DNA from: CALLCD01 sp039817885
GTDB lineage: Bacteria > Pseudomonadota > Alphaproteobacteria > Caulobacterales > Hyphomonadaceae
DNA: 64,000 bases
Reading direction: 5' to 3'
NCBI GenBank assembly: GCA_039817885.1
Contig: JBCBUY010000002.1
Coordinates: forward strand, 21,621 to 85,620
The position numbers and the translations under genes were made by a program. Shown here piece after piece: positions 61,019 to 64,000 of the stretch. How positions within the stretch are numbered: position 1 is the first letter of the stretch; each line of letters starts with the position of its first letter. Below the pieces are notes generated by a model, which ran no database searches, was not told the origin of the DNA, and worked only from the letters and a program-made list of their open reading frames with translations.

Positions 61019-61445
61019 GCGGGGCGTCACACCAGGGATCGCGTTCGCCATCGCGAACAGCCTGACCGGTTTCCAAAAGGTGCTCGCCAAGGTCTGTGCC
61101 ATCCGTCGTGGCGATATTGGCGACGACCCGTCCCGCATATTTGCCAAGAGTGACATCGGTGAGAAACAATTCTTCACCGACCAGGGCCTCTACAGCGTCT
61201 TTGGCGGCGTCGGCCTTCACACGTTCAGCGCGGCAAGCCGGACGGCTGATCTCAGGCGTGTCCACACCGGCAAGGCGGACGGACACTTCAACGCTCTGAT
61301 TGACCCAAATATGGGCCCTGACTTTCACCGTATCGCCATCAATGACGCGCAGAACGTCCGCGGGAATAGGGCCCGGCAACGTCTCCGCGCGGGCGACCAG
61401 GGCCGCGACGGCGTAGAACAGAGCAAGTGATCCGATACGTAACAT
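60975..61445 (-). CDS. Thermonuclease/SNase-family secreted protein
   Basis: This staphylococcal-nuclease-like (TNase) protein is about 156 residues with a signal peptide (MLRIGSLALFYAVAALVARA). The active-site blocks are VIDGDTVKVR, VRLAGVDTPEI and a degenerate GKYAGRVVANI. The two Arg and one Glu of the classical site can be placed. It is likely a periplasmic nuclease or a related structural variant. The ATG at 61445 fits the signal peptide; 61463 adds six residues. Confidence 0.88.
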   Translation of the reverse strand: MLRIGSLALFYAVAALVARAETLPGPIPADVLRVIDGDTVKVRAHIWVNQSVEVSVRLAGVDTPEISRPACRAERVKADAAKDAVEALVGEELFLTDVTLGKYAGRVVANIATTDGTDLGEHLLETGQAVRDGERDPWCDAPPTPSAEIAATAPAP

Positions 61446-61627
61446 GCTTAACGTGTAGGACATTTATCCTAAAATACTACCTTAGAACAATAATTGCAAC
61501 CAAAAGTGGATTAGCCGAATTTGTCCGATGAAACAACGCATCTTGGTGATGCGACCCTCTACCGATGACGGATAGCCTTCGGTTGGAACGGTTGATCTAT
61601 CGTTAATCTTGCAGCGCAGGTCGGGTA

Positions 61628-62035
61628 TTAGGCGTCACGCCGGGTTTTGGGTTCAGGCAGCTTCAATAGCCGGCGTGCGGCCCGCCGATGTTGCTCCTGC
61701 ACTTGCGCGCCGACAATTCCTAGTGCTGTCGCCAGCACGGTCGCATCATCTGTGAAGCCAAACCCTGCAACAATGTCCGGCACCATATCGGTCGGAAGGA
61801 CAAAATAGGCGAGGGCCGCAAACAGGACCCCCTTGGCCTTGATCGGCGTTTCAGGGTCTATGGCACAATAATAGGACGCGGCCAGATCATCAGCGAATGG
61901 GATGCGCCCGGCAACTTTCAGGACCTTTGGCAAGAGTTTTGAGCGCGCGCGTCGCTCATTTCGCTCGATGACAAGCGGCAAAGCGGCTTCATCTGGATCA
62001 CCAGCCGTCTTCGCGATTGCCCTTGCGTCAGTCAT
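61628..62035 (-). CDS. YkvA (DUF1232) family protein
   Basis: This 135-residue protein has the DUF1232 core IKAKGVLFAALAYFVLPTDMVPDIVAGFGFTDDATVL, in part: one or two hydrophobic helices around LPTDMVPD. Members are found next to membrane-stress or storage genes; the function is unknown. GGGAGA precedes the ATG. It is divergent from an SDR gene 65 bp away. Confidence 0.9.
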   Translation of the reverse strand: MTDARAIAKTAGDPDEAALPLVIERNERRARSKLLPKVLKVAGRIPFADDLAASYYCAIDPETPIKAKGVLFAALAYFVLPTDMVPDIVAGFGFTDDATVLATALGIVGAQVQEQHRRAARRLLKLPEPKTRRDA

Positions 62036-62100
62036 TGGCGTCTCCCATAGGCTTCTATAGATCAGCGGTCAGAACTCAAGATTCAAGGGAGATCCCACAT

Positions 62101-62880
62101 ATGCAACTTAACGATTCCATTTCAGCTGTCGTCACCGGTGGGGCGTCCGGCCTTGGTGCGGCTACCGCAAGACTGCTCGCAAGTCATGGCGTGAAGGTCG
62201 GTATTTTCGATCTGAACGAAGAAAAGGGTGAAGCCACGGCTGCCGAGATCGGCGGTGTGTTTTGCAACGTCAATGTCACGTCGGATGAGAGCGTTGATGC
62301 AGGGTTTGAGAAGTCCCGGGCGGCGATCGGTCAGGAGCGGATATTGATCAATTGCGCAGGCACGGGCAATGCGGTCAAGACGGCCAGCCGCGACAAACAA
62401 ACCGGTGAGATCAAGCATTTTCCCCTCGATAGATTCGATCTGATCATCCAGATCAATCTCGTCGGAACGTTCCGCTGCATTGCAAAATCAGCCGCCGGGA
62501 TGATGACGCTCGATCCGATTGATGGCGAACGGGGAGCCATTGTGAACACTGCTTCGGTCGCCGCAGAAGATGGCCAGATCGGTCAGGCATCTTACTCCGC
62601 TTCGAAAGGAGGGGTCGTTGGCATGACACTTCCGATTGCTCGTGACCTCAGCCGTGAGCTTATTCGCGTGAACACGATCCTGCCGGGTATTTTCGACACG
62701 CCGCTGCTTCAAGGCGCACCGGAGAATGTGAAACTGGCACTCGGTGCGCAGGTGCCGAACCCAGCCCGCCTCGGAAATCCGGACGAGTATGCGTCGCTCG
62801 CGGTCGAGATGTGCCGCAACGGTTATTTCAATGGCGAAGATGTTCGCCTCGACGGGGCCATCCGGATGGCACCGCGCTAG
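62101..62880 (+). CDS. SDR, 3-hydroxyacyl-CoA dehydrogenase type II-like
   Basis: This short-chain dehydrogenase of 259 residues has TGGASGLGAATARLLASHG (in part) and an acidic FDLNEEKG after strand 2, which marks NAD preference. NCAGTGNA and the catalytic ASYSASKGGVVGM follow. It resembles HSD17B10/3-hydroxy-2-methylbutyryl-CoA dehydrogenases, which fit isoleucine or fatty-acid breakdown. The start at 62101 is preferred to 62017, which would overlap the divergent YkvA gene. Confidence 0.92.
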   Translation: MQLNDSISAVVTGGASGLGAATARLLASHGVKVGIFDLNEEKGEATAAEIGGVFCNVNVTSDESVDAGFEKSRAAIGQERILINCAGTGNAVKTASRDKQTGEIKHFPLDRFDLIIQINLVGTFRCIAKSAAGMMTLDPIDGERGAIVNTASVAAEDGQIGQASYSASKGGVVGMTLPIARDLSRELIRVNTILPGIFDTPLLQGAPENVKLALGAQVPNPARLGNPDEYASLAVEMCRNGYFNGEDVRLDGAIRMAPR

Positions 62881-62906
62881 AGACGCAACCATCACATACG
62901 CTTCGG

Positions 62907-62938
62907 CGGCCCGCCAAGACTATGGGTCTGGCGGGCCG
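62907..62938. terminator. GC-rich hairpin between convergent genes
   Basis: CGGCCCGCCA (62907-62916) and TGGCGGGCCG (62929-62938) form a perfect 10-bp stem with a 12-nt loop, 27 bp after the SDR stop. TT-C-TG follows rather than a long T-run. It overlaps the 3' end of the convergent membrane-protein gene. Confidence 0.55.
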
Positions 62939-63882
62939 TTCTGTATGCGCCATTGCAAAGCGAGATAAACAAGCTCTGCGGCCATGAAACCGACAGGGAC
63001 GAGGATCAGATCGCTTATGCTGACGCCGAGACCGGTGAAATAGCCGAACAGGTTGATCGCAGCCCCAAAGGCCAGACCAATCCCGCCTGCAAACAGGGTT
63101 TGACGTTGGATAGGCTGCGTCGTGATCTTGTCGAGACTGAGTGCCACAACCAATACGCCGGCAGCAATGAGGGCGAGAGCGCTGATCAGGAGAACGGTTT
63201 GCGGGTGTACCGCATTGAAAGGGTCTACGAGGCGGCGATAATCATCATTGCGCGGCAGAAAAACCAGAACGAACACATAGACGGGAATTGTAACCGCAAG
63301 GCGCAGCCCATTTGCGCTGGTGGCCCTTGCCTCGCCAGTCGCGCTGTCGATTATCGCGTGACCGCCCTCTGCTTTTTGTCGTTGGAGGAGGTAAGTGATC
63401 GTCAGATAAACAATCTCGCTCACGACAAAAGCTGCTGTGACGATAATTGCGAAATTAAGCGTGACAGCTCGGCCCGTCGTGCCGTCGAAGAGATTATAGA
63501 CCCCTGCGAAGGCCAGACCGACGGCACCTTGGTTAAGAACCCGGATCGGCGGCGTCGGGGATATCTGGCGCTGGGACACAAGAACGAGCCACCCGGCACC
63601 CGCTGCCAGCAGGGTCGCGGACCATAAAAGGGTCTGCTGTTGAGGTAGTTGAGCGATGTCTCTGAACAGCGGTTGAATCGGTGGCCATTGCGATAGCCAA
63701 GCCACAAGCAGCAGATAGACAGGAATGACGATCAGAAGGCGACCCATGATCCGGTCATGGGCATCGCCCGCAACAATTGCAAGCGAGACGTGAGGTGAAA
63801 GTCGGTGGACGCGCCGATCGAGCGATTTCAACAGGCCGCAGAAGACACTATACTTGATCAGGTTGGTTAGGGAGCGCGGCAT
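62920..63882 (-). CDS. Uncharacterised polytopic membrane protein with internal duplication
   Basis: This is 320 residues with eight or so predicted TM helices and no family that I recognise. Two halves look like copies: IVIPVYLLLVAWL / VTIPVYVFVLVFL, then GAVGLAFAGVYNLF / GGIGLAFGAAINLF, then VVSEIVYL / MAAELVYL. A possible shorter start is MGRLLIVIPVY near 63749, since the current start overlaps the divergent TIR gene start. Its role is unknown. Confidence 0.7.
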   Translation of the reverse strand: MPRSLTNLIKYSVFCGLLKSLDRRVHRLSPHVSLAIVAGDAHDRIMGRLLIVIPVYLLLVAWLSQWPPIQPLFRDIAQLPQQQTLLWSATLLAAGAGWLVLVSQRQISPTPPIRVLNQGAVGLAFAGVYNLFDGTTGRAVTLNFAIIVTAAFVVSEIVYLTITYLLQRQKAEGGHAIIDSATGEARATSANGLRLAVTIPVYVFVLVFLPRNDDYRRLVDPFNAVHPQTVLLISALALIAAGVLVVALSLDKITTQPIQRQTLFAGGIGLAFGAAINLFGYFTGLGVSISDLILVPVGFMAAELVYLALQWRIQNGPPDP

Positions 63883-64000
63883 GACCGAAACACCAGAGCA
63901 AAGCCTTCGGGTGTTTATCTCCTATTCGCGTAAGGATCCAGAAATGCCTCTATGTTGCGATTGACCAGGCCTTCCCTCAGCGCCTCGGCAATTTCCAGAT
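63881..64000 (+). pseudogene. TIR-domain gene, 5' end only; frame interrupted after 27 codons
   Basis: The ATG at 63881 (GGGAGCG upstream) reads MTETPEQSLRVFISYSRKDPE, an unmistakable TIR beta-A strand, then meets TGA at 63962-63964. Neither other plus-strand frame continues the TIR pattern. The minus strand from 63998 down to the stop at 63915 reads LEIAEALREG-LVNRNIEAFLD-P, which looks like the missing TIR alpha-A and beta-B. The switch falls at a GGATCC palindrome (63934-63939). The gene is therefore broken, inverted or misassembled, and it runs off the window. Confidence 0.6.

Noticed and set aside
1..64000. CRISPR arrays, insertion sequences, prophage or integrase genes
   Set aside because: Reading through the window, I found no direct-repeat/spacer array, transposase, integrase or phage structural gene.

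Overview
The window looks like chromosome from a free-living alphaproteobacterium, probably of the Caulobacterales/Parvularculales type (Hyphomonadaceae- or Parvularculaceae-like). This is inferred from gene content, not from a database search. The pointers are an accD without the zinc-finger cysteines, a trpF-trpB-cutA-trpA-accD-folC run, the giant NAD-glutamate dehydrogenase, crotonyl-CoA carboxylase/reductase plus ethylmalonyl-CoA mutase, DUF1192 next to an RcdA-like DUF1465 protein, an H-NS-like protein with the W-S-G-R-G-R motif, and a CC0125/CC1285-type lipoprotein. The DNA is moderately GC-rich and densely coding on both strands. I see no insertion sequence, prophage, CRISPR array or rRNA. 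One tRNA (Ser-GGA) is present.

Layout. 1-4.2 kb: a secreted caspase-like protease cut by the window edge, a beta-lactamase-fold lipoprotein, and a membrane TIR protein with nine cysteine-paired Sel1 repeats. 4.4-5.3 kb: msrA and tRNA-Ser. 5.4-12.6 kb: three consecutive secreted DUF11-type proteins, the last a 1.7-thousand-residue protein that appears to end in an outer-membrane barrel. 12.7-18.1 kb: the tryptophan, acetyl-CoA carboxylase and folate run. 18-27.9 kb: a TadG-like vWA protein, gloB and neighbours, P-II, a membrane diguanylate cyclase, an aldehyde dehydrogenase, a methyltransferase, an H-NS-like protein and an exporter. 27.9-37.8 kb: a HerA-like ATPase, a double thioredoxin-fold glutaredoxin, an AI-2E-type transporter, the large glutamate dehydrogenase and an MFS pump. 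37.8-42.1 kb: ecm, a class IV aminotransferase and ccr, which form the ethylmalonyl-CoA block. 43-46.7 kb: a small-molecule kinase coupled to a nucleoside hydrolase, a quinone oxidoreductase, DUF1192 and rcdA. 47-54.5 kb: galE, an alanine/glycine symporter, small envelope proteins and typA/bipA. 54.4-55.5 kb: a MerC-like protein divergent from a His-rich periplasmic protein. 55.5-63.9 kb: a methyltransferase, a YceI-like lipoprotein, two MscS paralogues, an AraC regulator, two SDRs, a nuclease and a duplicated membrane protein. The right edge holds the first codons of a second TIR gene whose frame breaks.

The most interesting signals are these. (i) The transmembrane TIR/Hcp-like receptor lies near a secreted caspase-like protein. 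(ii) The right-edge TIR gene has its missing alpha-A/beta-B segment on the opposite strand from a GGATCC site onward, as if a short piece were inverted. (iii) Nearly the same TTGC-N3-GCAA palindrome lies upstream of both ccr and ecm. (iv) The DUF11/barrel cluster and the kinase/nucleosidase pair could be small uncharacterised systems. (v) There is a perfect 14-bp inverted repeat inside a methyltransferase gene.
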